Assembly: GCF_019703515.2 (NCBI RefSeq)
Contig: NC_059387.1
Span: 34,070,877-34,134,876, forward strand
Direction of reading: 5' to 3'
Source of the DNA: Myxocyprinus asiaticus
Taxonomy: Eukaryota; Chordata; Actinopteri; Cypriniformes; Catostomidae
Length of the DNA: 64,000 bases
Below the pieces are notes generated by a model. That model was not told the DNA's origin. It saw nothing but the letters and a program-made list of their open reading frames with translations, and ran no database searches. Made by a program: the position numbers and the translations under genes. Position 1 is the stretch's first letter; each line of letters starts with the position of its first letter. Of this stretch, positions 21,756 through 33,934 are shown one piece after another.

Positions 21756-23825
21756 GATGAAAGAAATGGACACGGCAAGGAAATACAGATTTTAATTCAT
21801 ATATATATATATATATCAAATGTTGTAGTAATCCTTACTAGTTCAAAACCTTTTTTTGATAAATGTCAGGTTGAGGCAAGTTGCCACAATGTTTCACATG
21901 TATACAGTTTATCAATTATGGATTTGTTGGCCAAATCAATAGATTAATTATGAAACAGAAAAAATATAAAAGGTAACATACCAAAATATCAGTTTTATGT
22001 TTCATAATTATTTACTTCATTAAAAAGTGTGACAACTATTCCCTATCTCGCCTATGGCAAGTACTGTATATATATATATATATATATATATTTACACTCA
22101 CACACACACAATTTACAGTTCAATCTGTTCTGTTGTTGCTGACAAGTTCGATTGTTTTGTTTTTTTGTATTATTATTATTATCATGTAAACTTTTAATAC
22201 TCTTCATGATATAGTCTGGTCATATTTTTTTATTTAATTCTGGGTTGTTTGGTATTCGCCTAATAAGAAAATGCATCATTGTGCATAACGATGCAGTTGT
22301 GATTTTTAAAGCTGCAGTGTGTAATTCCTCATTAAATAAAATTGCAAAAATAAACTACTTTCAGAATATTCCCTTTCTTCGTTATTGGGTGAACAAACAG
22401 ACCCCAAATCCTATTGGTTGAATGAATCAATGTTGCTGTGTTGAGCTGGTTGAGATGCACAAACAAAAAGAGTGACTTTCTGAAGGACGTATTTACACTT
22501 TTGGGGAAATCAACCTACTAATAGTTTATGCACCAGTAGTTGTCTCTTCATATTAAGCCAGGAGAAGAGAAAGTATTTTAACATTGAAGTCACTTTTGAC
22601 AATGTATGCGCATTTAGATTTATATATCCAGTGGCACTGTTTTAAGGCATACATATGATACACTTCACAATTGACCTCTGTTTGTCTTTACAAACGTAGG
22701 GGATATACTGTAAGCTACCTTCATTTTCAGAATTCTTCTGTGATGCATAATCACTGTTTGACCGTTATTAGCTACATTAAATAAAACAGTGTGAAGTGTA
22801 ATTTTCGGAGAGTTATACAATGTTTTTTTTATTATTATTTGCTTTAAAATATACTAAAAGCTGGGAGTAAGACTCAGGCAGCTATTATGGCTCAATTAGA
22901 CAGTTTTAGGGGACCCTCTTGTGGTCCGATAGGGAAGGGAGAAATTCTGTTGAGCATTAATTTACACCAGCTGTTCTACTGGTTGTATGTTGAAGGTTCT
23001 GTTTACATTGTATATAGATATTTATTGTTATAGTAATTTATAGTTAAATTGTATATTTATTTATTGTTAATTTTGTAGCATTTTGTGTAGTTAATATATT
23101 CCAATTTTAAGGTAATATACTCAAATTTGTTGAAGACTATATTGTGGTGTCATTTTTTGGGTGGACCTGGATCCGGATGGGGATTTAGGGAGTGGTCCAT
23201 GTAGGATTTCACTTAGGGCCCCCATAACGACCCTGAATGAAGCTGTTTCAAATGTTTCAGGTGCACTTTTTAGAAGTTTATTGCTTTATTTTGAATAGTC
23301 TTTGTTTTGTTTTCTTAATGCTTGTAATCTGACCATTTGTGTGATAGCATCATCACCAAAGTAGACATCCACAGCATCTTCTGTTAGGTACAAGTGTTTG
23401 ATTCACAGGAGTCACCTAGCAATTGTACATTTCATACATTTTCCCCCAAAAGTGTTAGTGGGTTTGTGAATGTGCAAGTTTTATTTTCCTTATTAGCTCA
23501 CTGCCACATTATTTAACAAGGGAAGTACAAAGTGTGAAGGGTTGCTTACAATAGGGTATGTTTCCTGATGGCAAGATGACGTCCATCTTGTCTGCCTCAT
23601 CTGTCACTTCCTTTTCACTACATCAGTAAAGTATAACGATCTTATCAGTCAGGATACGTCTGACACAGTCTTATTAGATTACAAGAGAGAGGTGGTTAGT
23701 CATTTATGTTTATCATGACCATGTGGCACACCAATATTGATGTGGATGAATAGCTTTTGTATGAAATGACATGTACACAACATTTCTGGCCAATGTTCTT
23801 ATCATTGTGTTCTTGTTAATGCTAT
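21756..23825. other. 3' flank of the PRY-SPRY gene; no further gene
   Basis: Candidate polyadenylation signals AATAAA occur at 22335-22340 and 22349-22354. (TA)n microsatellites lie at about 21798-21815 and 22068-22090. No exon was supported. A 22-bp motif at 23682-23703 recurs at 24304-24325. Confidence 0.5.
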
Positions 23826-25081
23826 TCATTTACCTTTGGGAAAAAGTTTTGTTCCTGCGATTGGATGTCTACTTGCCATATCGTGTGACAAAACACCTAT
23901 GGTGGAAGTTCTTTTGATGGCCTTTTTCATTGGCAAATAGGTGCTTGATTCCTGAAACAAGTTTATTGTTGTTGTGAAAACAGCACTTTCATTAATGCTA
24001 TTTGCTAAAGTTATCATTAAATCAGTCTTAAGAGCATTTGTCTACTGTCAGATTACATTGGAGTTAATCTATAATAACATGCAATTCACCATGTCATTAT
24101 GTACCATTATGCATTCACCACGTTCCAAGCAATCCATGGCACCTACTACCATATTAGCTTTTCCAGGTTTGGTTGCATTACCACACTTGATGCCTTGCAG
24201 CACCTCTTTGGGATCTGAACTCGACCATCTTTCGACAGAGGTCATCGCCCCTCTCTTCTGAATGGCGTTAACCCGTTCCCTTAGGCCCGACTGGCCCTGT
24301 TTGCAAGAGAGAGGTGGTTAGTCATGGATGTTCATTGAATCCAGACATTCTCTCAAATGTCTCTGGATATTCCATTGTAACCCTTTACTGGTAACACATG
24401 GGTGTGTGGGGCATGTGTTAATAGTGAGAAGACAAAATCAAGTTTCATGCCACCAATAGAAAATATTAACTTCTGGGCCAGGTTATCTTTCAAATACCCA
24501 ATCTAGGTTCATATAAGGAGGGATATATTTTCAGCTCCATTCCAAGTTCTTAGACGTTCCTTAAGTCTGGTCTGCCTCCTGTTTCTTTTGCATCCAATTC
24601 TGTTGTACAATCCCCTCAAGTTGTATATTATCTTTCTTGCACTTTGTTATTAGATCTTGGCATTCTGTTTACACACGCAGACATCAAATAAGGACTTATT
24701 GCAAAAAGTTGACTCACCACTTGGTTGTCAGACATCAACAAATTTGGAAAGGCTGAAATCGATAATTTTCACATTGAACCCTTCCATCTCCACAAGAATA
24801 TTTCCACCATGCAAGTCACCATGAAATATGCAACGAGACAAGCAATCCTTGGCACCTTATACCAGATTATGTATCAATCGGCGAGCCACATCTTGATTTA
24901 TTAGATGTCTATGGTTCCTGATGGCTGTGATCAGTGGTATGTAGGTCTCCTGGTATTCCATGACGATGTATATCCTCCCCTTTTTCTCAAACCCCTCATA
25001 CAGTTTTAATATATGAGGGCTTTCTGGTGATGTTTGTAAGGGGAGCATAGCCACATCCTTCATCAGTTCAGGATACCCAGG
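23826..25081 (-). pseudogene. Pim-like protein kinase relic
   Basis: The main exon is 24718-25081 with acceptor TTCTCTAG and donor GTGAGT. It reads PGYPELMKDV, PHILKLYEGFEKKGRIYIV, VMEY (hinge), INQDVARRLIHNLV, then in frame after a TAA at 24857-24859 FHGDLHGGNILV (catalytic loop, HGD in place of HRD) and VKIIDFSLSKFVDV (DFS in place of DFG), then a TGA at 24728-24730. Spacing of the blocks fits Pim-type serine/threonine kinases, a family greatly expanded in fish. A possible next exon at 23826-23951 (acceptor TTGTTTCAG) reads AIKRTSTIGVLSHDMASR, comparable to the Pim stretch around TTVWSLGVLLYDM. A weak extra exon candidate is 24182-24296. Two stops and altered catalytic motifs argue that this is not an active kinase. 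The ATP-binding glycine loop is not seen. Confidence 0.7.
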
Positions 25082-25150
25082 CTAGAGAAAATTGTTTCAA
25101 CAAAATATATTAATTATTCAAATTGGCACTAATTGTGTCAATATTCTAAT

Positions 25151-25181
<31 letters not shown>

Positions 25182-25860
25182 TACCAAATGCCAACTTACC
25201 AGAAATGTAACACTAACTTGACACCCTGAATTACATTTGATGGCAACCTGAAAATCCCACAAAATCACAGTTAATTTTTTCCAAAATCAAGAAAACTGAT
25301 AATAATAAACCATTTGACCCAGGACATAACCTAATGATATAATCAATATCTAAGGGATAATGTACAGTCAGCTGGTTGTTATCGCACATTATTACACGGT
25401 TCTCTGGAATACTCGATTATGATTGGTCAATGGCGCCATCCAGTGGTCAGATATTGCTCTGTAACAACCGCACATCCGTTCTGCGAGTCGTCTTTCCTGC
25501 TTCTAGGCTCACTGTGTGATTGTTATTTGAACCGTCAGATCCTGCCGGAAAGCAATGACGGCAGGGGAGAGGAGCTTAACCCAAAAGGAATTTAGAACCT
25601 AATTTCAACTATATCCCCCAAAAGAAGAGGAGAACTAGTATGACTCTGAGAATGTACAAGATCTTCAGAAGCAGGAACAAATCTGAAAGAGAAATAATAT
25701 GTAAAAGATTATGAACATAATCCTGGATATGGCATTGCGACTAGAGCACTAAATGTGCCATACCCTGAGAAGTGTAAACTGCTTAATGAAATGTTGAGCC
25801 TTGCGAGAGAGATAGAAAGCATTGTTTGTACAATACCTTTGCAGAATGGTAAACACTGCA
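25082..25860. other. No gene; (TC)n(TG)n at 25152-25181
   Basis: One compound microsatellite and otherwise no recognisable feature. An unassigned upstream kinase exon could lie here, but none could be supported. Confidence 0.45.
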
Positions 25861-26540
25861 CTGTGGTGTGTCCGAATCATGAAAAGGGTGGCAATGTTGT
25901 GCAATACCCTTGAAAAGGATAACAATGCATATGACGCTGTTGCGCCCCTACGGCGCTCGAGTATGAGGGTGGGGGAGCATCATTTGTGCAATACCCTTGA
26001 AAAGGATAACAATGCTTTTGAGGACTATGAGGGTGGCGGAGCATCGTTTGTGCATTACCCTTGAAAAGGATAACAATGCTTATGACACTGTTGGGCCCCA
26101 ATGGGCACTTGAGGAGTATGATGGTGGGGGAGCATTGTTTTTGCAATATGCTTGAAATGGATAACAATGCTTTTGAAGAGTATGAGGGTGGTGGAGCATC
26201 GTTTGTGCATTACCCTTGAAAAGGATAACAATGCTTATGAAACTGTTGGGCCCCAATGGGCACTTGAGGAGTATGATGGTGGGGGAGCATTGTTTTTGCA
26301 ATATGCTTGAAATGGATAACAATGCTTTTGAAGAGTATGAGGGTGGTGGAGCATCGTTTGTGCATTACCCTTGAAAAGGATAACAATGCTTATGAAACTG
26401 TTGGGCCCCAATGGGCACTTGAGGAGTATGATGGTGGGGGAGCATCATTTTTGCAATATGCTTGAAATGGATAACAATGCTTTTGAAGAGTATGAGGGTG
26501 GGGGAGCATTGTTAGTGCAATACCCTTGCAAAAGGGTAAC
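25861..26540. repeat. Higher-order minisatellite, period about 157 bp
   Basis: Two related 65-90-bp subunits alternate. One has GAGGGTGGTGGAGCATCG then CCCTTGAAAAGGATAACAAT. The other has GATGGTGGGGGAGCATTG then GCTTGAAATGGATAACAATG. Pairs joined by GTTGGGCCCCAATGGGCACT repeat about three times with near identity, flanked by more diverged single subunits. Open frames on both strands here (25822-26725) come from the repeat. Confidence 0.93.
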
Positions 26541-29370
26541 CAATGTTTAGCTATAATGAGCAATGTTTGTGCAATACTCCCACAATGATAAACTATGCCC
26601 TCATCCAAAAGAAAAGTATAAAGCAGTATAACCAATAACAGTGCAAATAAAACTGCACTGGCAATGTTATAAAAGACATAAAATATAAAATGCATAAACA
26701 TTACAGTAAACAGAATAATACACACATGATTTACCCATGAAACACACTGTACCAGCTGCTGGGTGCTCCATCACTTGTTTATGATTATGAATGTGTAATG
26801 TCAATAATTTCCAAGTGAACGCTAGTATTTGTATAGGTATATTGTAAGCTCACTTGAACAATTCTTCAGTTTTTTTTTTTTTTTTTTTTTGTTGTTGTTT
26901 TTTTTTAAATCCTGTGAACCAAAATGCACAAACCAGAAATAACAACCACCACAGACAGCGAAAAGGGTTGGCACTGCCACAATCATGCAAATCTAAGTTC
27001 CACTCATTTTCACATAAAATTGGGAAAACCAGCATTATGGATGTGACATCTCTTCATTGGATGTAACAGTTGTGAAAGCAGACTTACATCATGAGGGAAA
27101 ACCATCAGAAATGCCTTGAAACCTGCAGACATCAACCCCCGTAACATTGTTATGATGTCCATCAAGGCTGCATGATTAATTTTCCATGGTATGGTTGAAA
27201 TTTCCATGGAAATGTATAATTTGTAAAATGCCCATCATATGTGGCAGGAGGCAAGCATGCAATGACAAAACTCCCCTTAAGGAGAACTGTGATAGACCCA
27301 TTATGAATAGAAGGAAGAGTTAAGATTAATGTGACATAAAACAACAAGCCTAGCTGAAATTGCTTAGACAGATACATAAAACAGCCACAGAAAAACACTA
27401 ATGAAATATAAACTATAAAGAACATGTCTACGTTTAATAGAGATAAAAGACTATGAATTCTAGAGGGCATACATAAATAAATGCATGAACACTAAACCTG
27501 ATTGCTCAAATGCAGGAATGTATCAGCATAGCATGCTGATGCCACTGGTAGTAAACAACATGACTTTGTTACCCACACGGTACGCAGCCGCAATCTGGCT
27601 GGATGTAAGCTAACATCCAACAGGAAAACGGAAGCACTGCCAGTATTGTAAAAATGAGACATAATCACTTGAAAAGCATTTACTGCTGCTGTATGATAAA
27701 AATAATAAGCAGTGCATGAAAAACATGTAACCTAAAACCCCATCAGCCACTATATTGGATGTGGGGACCAGCTGCTTTGCAGATATAAGCATTTGTGGTT
27801 TGTGAGGAGCAACCGACAGAAAAATCTGACTAAAAGACATAATCATACCATACACTGAAGACTTATGAATAAATCAATGTGCATGCATGCTGATGCCCAA
27901 TGCTGGAATTACAATATGCAAACACTGTTGAAAACAGATGAGAAAAGAATGTGTTCAAAGTTATCCCACGCAGCGAGGCGGCCGTGATATGCCAGGTCAC
28001 GCAGTTTTCCCTGCAACATGAAAATCGGTGTTGGCCGACTAAACATGTGTAAGTAAAACATTTATGTAAAGACGATTTTAGAAGCAGTATGTTAAGATGA
28101 ACAGAGAACACTGAAAAAGCTTTAAACCCCATGAAAAGAATGAACGGAGACTTAGATTATCTTTCTGATGAACAGCTGCGCTGGGATGTGGAAGCTGAGT
28201 AAACTGAAGATGTATAATCCAATGTTAAATTGACTGTTTGCTTGAGAAGCAAGGAAAAGCATGTGAGATGGATGCGTTTCGATGTATAATTATGAAGTTA
28301 GCGATTGTTTGCTTGAGAGCAAAGGTATAGCGTGTGTTCCGCTCACGTGCGTGAAAACGAACAGCGACATAATGAGAGATGAACAACAGCTGGAATTTAT
28401 GAAGCAGAGGCTGGATGAGATACCTGATTTGATTGAAAGTCATGGAGCAACTAGGAGTTACCCTGTGAGAACTACCGCTTACGATTCCATTTCTCGGACC
28501 AGATTAACTTAATTAACTAAATATTAACCAAGTATATAACATCCATAAAACACTATCCAGCAGTGGTGTAGTAGTGTCTGAAGAGGTGGGCATTCTGTGA
28601 ATTTATGAAAGACCCAACCCAATTCTTCTAAAAATCTTCGTTTGTGTTAGAAGAAAGTAAGTCATACACATCTGAGATGGCATGTGGGTGAGTAAATGAT
28701 GAGACAATTTTCATTTTTGGGTGAACTATCTCTTTAAAAAACACGTTTTGTTTGGATATCAATGTATTTTGTATAAGCAAATCTATCCAGGTCTACAAAT
28801 ATATAACATGCATGTTTGGTGAATTGCCAATGGATAAAACCATGCAAGTTTTATTTCTATGGCACCATCTACTCTTTTAATTTCAGTTGATTGTAGACAT
28901 ATCAAAATATAATTAGACATCTAATTTTTACCTCAATCTTACTTCTCCTTGTGTAGAAGACAACATAAGCAAAAGTGGTACAGATTAATGTTTTTTTCTT
29001 TTTCATATTGACAAACAATAATATATTTATGAATGAACTGCCGTCATGACAATAGTGTGTCTATCATATTTAGGAAATGTTTGTGTTTTCACAAACAGGT
29101 TTCTTGTTTCTCTTTAAATGATAGTGAAACACTGTTCAAGAAATGTTGTCTGTGGCTGTAAGGAAATGGTACAGAACATTTTAACCATTGGAATACAATT
29201 TGAGTTTATTCCACAGAAACCGCAGGATACTGTAAATCATTTCTGACACTTTCTAAACTTCAACAGCATTGAATGAATACGACAGACAGGTGCACACATT
29301 TTCCTATACGTGTATACATGTAGATTCAGGCCAGTATTTGCACTTTTGCATTATTAGTCAACACACACAC
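26541..29370. other. No gene supported
   Basis: Contains a T-run at 26870-26890 and the solo MITE end at 28676-28736. A frame at 27010-27207 on the - strand ends at a donor-like GTAAGT near 27090, but it has no recognisable domain. The remainder is AT-rich and apparently unique. Confidence 0.45.
28676..28736. mobile_element. Solo MITE end
   Basis: GGGTGAGTAAATGATGAGAC followed by CATTTTTGGGTGAACTATC is the right terminus of the MITE family seen complete at 16652-17036. The left end is missing. Confidence 0.65.
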
Positions 29371-29701
29371 AGGCCACGTTCACATTAATCCATATAAGTT
29401 TGAAAACTCAATTTTCAGTTTCCTAACGTCATAATTTTCCAAAGAGTGCTTTCGAAAGTCTCAATTTTCGGTGGAGAAAATGCAGTTCTAGTGTGAACGA
29501 GAGGTGTAAACGTAGCAAAATCAATGTGTTTTGCTTTAAAAAATGTACATGGTTGCCATACCTGAATAAAAATATAAACTGATTAGTTTTTCAAAATGAA
29601 TATCAAAATTAAGCGGATTATTGTGGATGTGGCCACAAGCTCTGATCAGAATGGAATACTAGCTTACTACTTGACAGATACTGCACAGTATACACTGCAT
29701 A

Positions 29702-29744
<43 letters not shown>

Positions 29745-30662
29745 TAATACGTCAAGTTTTATTCCATGCTTAACTTTTCCAACAGTAATATACTACATTA
29801 CCACATGGCGACGTATCACATTGCATGTTTAATTCAATGTGTGTGTCCAGTCAGCATTTAGAACATATGGGTGGTCATTTTGCTCTTTTTTTTTTTTGTG
29901 TGTGTGTCCATATTTTGCCAGTATACTATACACTGCAGCAATAGTAAGATTAGAAAGCTAGTATGCTGTTCTGAACACAGTGGAACACACCATTGTTCAC
30001 AGATCTCCCGATGGCACCCATCATTGCCCTCATAACCAACATCAAACAGAATAATGGCATTCCCTCAGTCTCCCTACAGCAGACATATAACATATCAAAT
30101 GTGATGCTGCTAGTACAGTACATTCGCTAAGACTGATAAATAAGTTTTCTATCACTCCAAAATATATACAAGAGTCCATGCATCCACAATATACATATAG
30201 TACAATAAATATACGCTCAAAAAACATTCATAAAGCATTCAAATGGACAGTAGTCCTTCAACATTAACATTTTGGGCATCACAGCACTGCAGATGGGCAG
30301 CATTTGCAAACCAAACGCGTGGTGGTCTTGCTCTGTCATTCTCCTTTCAGCCTAAACATGTCAAATTCACCATGGTTACACCACAGACTTATAGTGGAAA
30401 ACCAATTGAACCTTTCAACTTCCTTTAGAGGGTGGTGCAAAATTTAAAATCTAAAACCATGTCATCCATGCTAATCTGATTACGTTCAGATTTTGCTACA
30501 TTTACGCCTCGCATCCACATTCGAACAGCATTTTCCTTCACAGAAAACAGACTTTCGAAAACGCTCTCCATACCCACGTACTTTGGAAAATGTTTGACAG
30601 ATTGGAAACTTAAAAAACACAAAGTTGTCGAACTTAAACGGATTAGTGTGAATTGGGCTGGA
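29371..30662. mobile_element. Non-autonomous DNA element C with about 150-bp inverted ends
   Basis: The left arm starts GGCCACGTTCACATTAATCC and runs to GGTGTAAACGTAGCAAAATC. The right arm reads the reverse, from GATTTTGCTACATTTACGCC to CGGATTAGTGTGAATTGGGC. The arms align over roughly 150 bp with indels. The centre holds a (TA)n run (29706-29738) and unknown sequence without coding capacity. Partial right arms of the same family occur at 50810-50960 and 51105-51830. Confidence 0.8.
29706..29738. repeat. (TA)n microsatellite
   Basis: About 16 TA units inside element C. Confidence 0.95.
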
Positions 30663-30762
30663 TATTGAAGTTGGTGAATCACAATTAGAAAAGAAATATT
30701 TGTTGGTTCAACATTTTGGGAGATTAAGTGTTTTTCTACCATGGTCCATTATGTACTGTATA

Positions 30763-30912
30763 CACAGCTCTGGAAAAAATGAAGAGACCATTGCAAAATT
30801 ATCTGTTTCTCTTGATTTACTATTTATAGCTATGTGTTTGAGTAAAATGAACATTTTTGTTTTGTTCGATAAAGTACTGACAACATTTCTGCATGTGTAT
30901 GTGTTAACTTAA
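30763..30912. mobile_element. Tc1-like end fragment or MITE
   Basis: Starts CACAGCTCTGGAAAAAATGA with AGACCATTGCAAAATTATC, a common Tc1-type terminus in fish, followed by TGAGTAAAATGAACATTTTT, which also occurs in the hairpin near 5570. Only one end is seen. Confidence 0.6.
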
Positions 30913-32375
30913 TCATAAAGGTTCAAATTAAGGCAGAGGTTATTTGCACTCTGGTACAAATAGCGGGAGATACTACTTGCACCCCTGTTTAAATAAATGC
31001 AGTATAGGGGCATCACTGCACCGTGTTTATTGTGTTTATATATAGACACCTTACACCAACACCAACCCCAACCCCTACCCCTAAACCCAACCCTAACATT
31101 CCCTTACAAAATTAACCATGGTTTTACTACAGTAACCAAAGTATCACCATGGTATTTTACACTAAAATCACAGTGACCAAAAAATTAAACATGGTTAGTA
31201 TATTAACACCATATTACTGTAGTAAAACTATGGCTTCTGCTAGGAAAAACATGGTTATTACAATATTACTATAGTAATGGTTAATTTGATCCTTTCTCTC
31301 CCTGACTTTCACTGTGAGGAAATCAATCAAATCATATTTGTTTTTATCCATTATTATAAGTAGTATTAAAGGAAATTTTGAGAGTTGGTACAGGAAACAG
31401 GATGGTAAAAAGTGAGACAAAGTTAGATTTGAACTTGGGTTGTTAAAGGGGAAATATAGATACGTTAAATATATTCATAAGAAATGAATTATATATAATA
31501 TGTTTATTAACGGATATATTTAATACATTATTATTAGTTTATTTATTATTCTTTAATGTTTCTGGAAAACCCCTACATGTGTGTGGATAATGAATTATAT
31601 TATTATAAACTACACTTAAAGTAGTAACTCTATTCACACTGTAATAACACACTTCACATTGTGTGTTTAATGCCAGCTGGCATTAAAGATGGTAAACTGT
31701 TTCAGATGGGTTGAGTCTGACACTGTGGCAGATGGTTGCTGGGATACGATCTGAGCATGTACAAAAAGCAGGTCTGTTTCTTTCACATCAGCGGGTGAAA
31801 TGGTGCCATTTCTAAGATGCACTTAAAAGCTGATGACCAATGTTTGCGAAGTATGGTCATTTGTTAAAATAACAGGTATCAGTGTTGTTAGAACTTTCAA
31901 ATTGTAGGCCGATTCTCACCAAGAAATATCCAATCACATTTCAACCCAAAAGATTTTAAGATTTTAAGAAAATCTCCCTGAAAATCTCATTACTGTAATG
32001 TGGAGAAAAAAAGAAAAAAAAACCTCATGTGATGAAAATAATTTTGTCTGGACACTTTATTTAAAAAAAAAAGCATAAATTAAACTTGGTAAAAAAACTA
32101 CTGCCATGATGTATACTTACAATTGTACTTTACAATATAAAGAATATCATTTTTTTTTTTTTGCATTAGGCCTACAGCAATGACAATTTGGGATGGTAGT
32201 GGGATGTACTGTCATGCAAATAATGTCACAATGCAAAACAAACAAACAAACAAAGAAACAAACAAACATTTGCATTGGCAAGCTTAATGGTCCTAAAAGC
32301 AGGTCCTAATGTACTTTTGCACTTTTTTGCTGAAAAATATGTCCCAGTCTTTCTTGACAGCATTCGTGAGATTTA
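30913..32375. other. No gene; foldback repeat at 31116-31240
   Basis: 31116-31140 (AACCATGGTTTTACTACAGT) is imperfectly inverted at 31213-31238 (TTACTGTAGTAAAACTATGG). A C/A-rich stretch, ACCCCAACCCCTACCCCT, lies at about 31065-31085. No coding evidence. Confidence 0.5.
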
Positions 32376-33003
32376 AAGGAATATTCCAGGTTCAATACAA
32401 GTTAAGCACAACCAACAGCATTTGTAACTATGTTAATTATCATAAAAATTCATTTTGACTCGTCGCTCCTTTTCTTTAAAAAAAGCAAAAAGCTTGATTT
32501 AAGTGAGACACTTACAATGAAAGTCAGCGAGGTCAATCTGTAAACGTTCAAATACTCAGTTTCAAAAGTATAGACACGACGTAAACAATATGTGTTTTAT
32601 CATGATTTTAAAGTGATGAAATCACTTACTAACCTTTTCTGTGTAAAGTTATATGACATTTTACAACTTTGTTGCCATGACTACGTAATGCTGTAAAGCC
32701 TAAAACCCTAAAAACAACGTAACAATGATGATTTAAACAACTTTATAGCTCAAATAAGTTTAAACAGAAGAATTAATGTAAGTGCTTTTATAAAATTATA
32801 AGCTTCACATTTCTGCCTTTAAACAATCCAAAAATTTGCCCCATTGACTTCCATTGTCAGTGCCTCACTGTAATCCAGATTTTTTGCTTCTGTCGAAATA
32901 CATTTTTGTGGTAATCAACATTGTCACAAATGCTGTCGATTGAGCTTAACTTGGTTAACTGAACCTGGAATATTGATGGTGTTGAACCCAGAGTATTCCT
33001 TTA
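32376..33003. mobile_element. Long-palindrome MITE
   Basis: The left arm AAAGGAATATTCCAGGTTC, AATACAAGTTAAGC is inverted at the right arm (GAGCTTAACTTGG, GAACCTGGAATATT). The arms are over 100 bp and include ACAGCATTTGT / ACAAATGCTGT. The right terminus merges with a 57-bp direct repeat at 32971-33027. A compound relative is at 20336-21250. Confidence 0.75.
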
Positions 33004-33027
33004 ATGACTTGTCAGGGTTTCTCTAGA
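32971..33027. repeat. 57-bp direct repeat, left copy
   Basis: Matches 33878-33934 at 55 of 57 positions (TATTGATGG ... GGGTTTCTCTAGA). The two copies bracket the transposon at 33053-33876 and each is followed by an A-run. Confidence 0.9.
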
Positions 33028-33052
33028 TTAAAAAAAAAAAAAAAAAATTGAT

Positions 33053-33876
33053 TAGTGGTCGACCGATATATCACCGAGGTCAATAAATCGGCTGATATTC
33101 TGACTTTTTTAAATTATCAGCATCAGCCGATAAATTTTCCTGTTTGGCCAATTTGTTTCTTGAGGGTGTAGAGAATTGAATGCTTGCATGTGAAGCGACT
33201 GAGACATGTAAATGTTCAGTCATGGTTCGTTTTGTTTTTACATGCCATCATGTTACTACAATAATAGACCGGTGTGCAACACAGTGTCATTTAAACGGTC
33301 CACATATCAGAGCCGCGACGCAGATGCGTTTGAGCTCATAATGTTAAAGCGCTTGCCTGTTTCATTCTCCCTCTCACTCCTCAACAGTTCCCTGTAACTT
33401 TTAACTGTCTTGTCTAATGATAAAAATGCAAATATCGATAAAACTAATATCATATACCATCTGCTGATATGTGCATATCTCATTTAAACAGATGTAATAA
33501 ACCAACCTCACAAAACTTGAGCAGATCCAGCATCCTGTGGAGCGCTCATTTATTTACCTCTAAAGCAGTCTCTCCTCAATAGTTCACTGTAACTTTTAAC
33601 TTTATTTTCTAATGATAAAAGGCAAATACCAATAAAACGTCTGCAAATATCTCGTCTAAACAAATGTAATTCACGAACCTCACGAAAATCCAGTTAAAGT
33701 TTTGTGTGAAATTGAGTAAATTTAGTTCTAAATAAGAGTTTGTAAATTTTTTTAGCAATGTTGTTTATGTTATTTACTATATTAAATTGTGTGATATATC
33801 GGCATTGTATCGGCCTATCAGCCAATCTCTGGTTATTGGCATCGGCCATTAAATAACCCATATCGGTCGATCACTA
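33053..33876. mobile_element. Non-autonomous hAT-like element D
   Basis: Ends TAGTGGTCGACCGATAT and ATATCGGTCGATCACTA are inverted (one mismatch). The flanks AAATTGAT (33045-33052) and ATATTGAT (33877-33884) match at 7 of 8 positions. There are many internal TCGGC/GCCGA motifs. No transposase is encoded. Confidence 0.85.
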
Positions 33877-33877
33877 A

Positions 33878-33934
33878 TATTGATGGTATTGAACCCGGAG
33901 TATTCCTTTAATGACTTGTCAGGGTTTCTCTAGA
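33878..33934. repeat. 57-bp direct repeat, right copy
   Basis: Partner of the repeat at 32971-33027, differing by two transitions. Confidence 0.9.

Noticed and set aside
25822..26725. Several overlapping open frames of 80-111 residues
   Set aside because: They are translations of the minisatellite units in different frames and inherit its repetition.
27010..27207. Candidate upstream exon of the kinase relic ending at a GTAAGT
   Set aside because: The donor-like site is plausible, but the peptide shows no kinase motif and no acceptor was convincing.
31065..31095. Telomere-like C/A-rich stretch
   Set aside because: Units are irregular and only a few long; no run of true telomere hexamers, so not an interstitial telomere.
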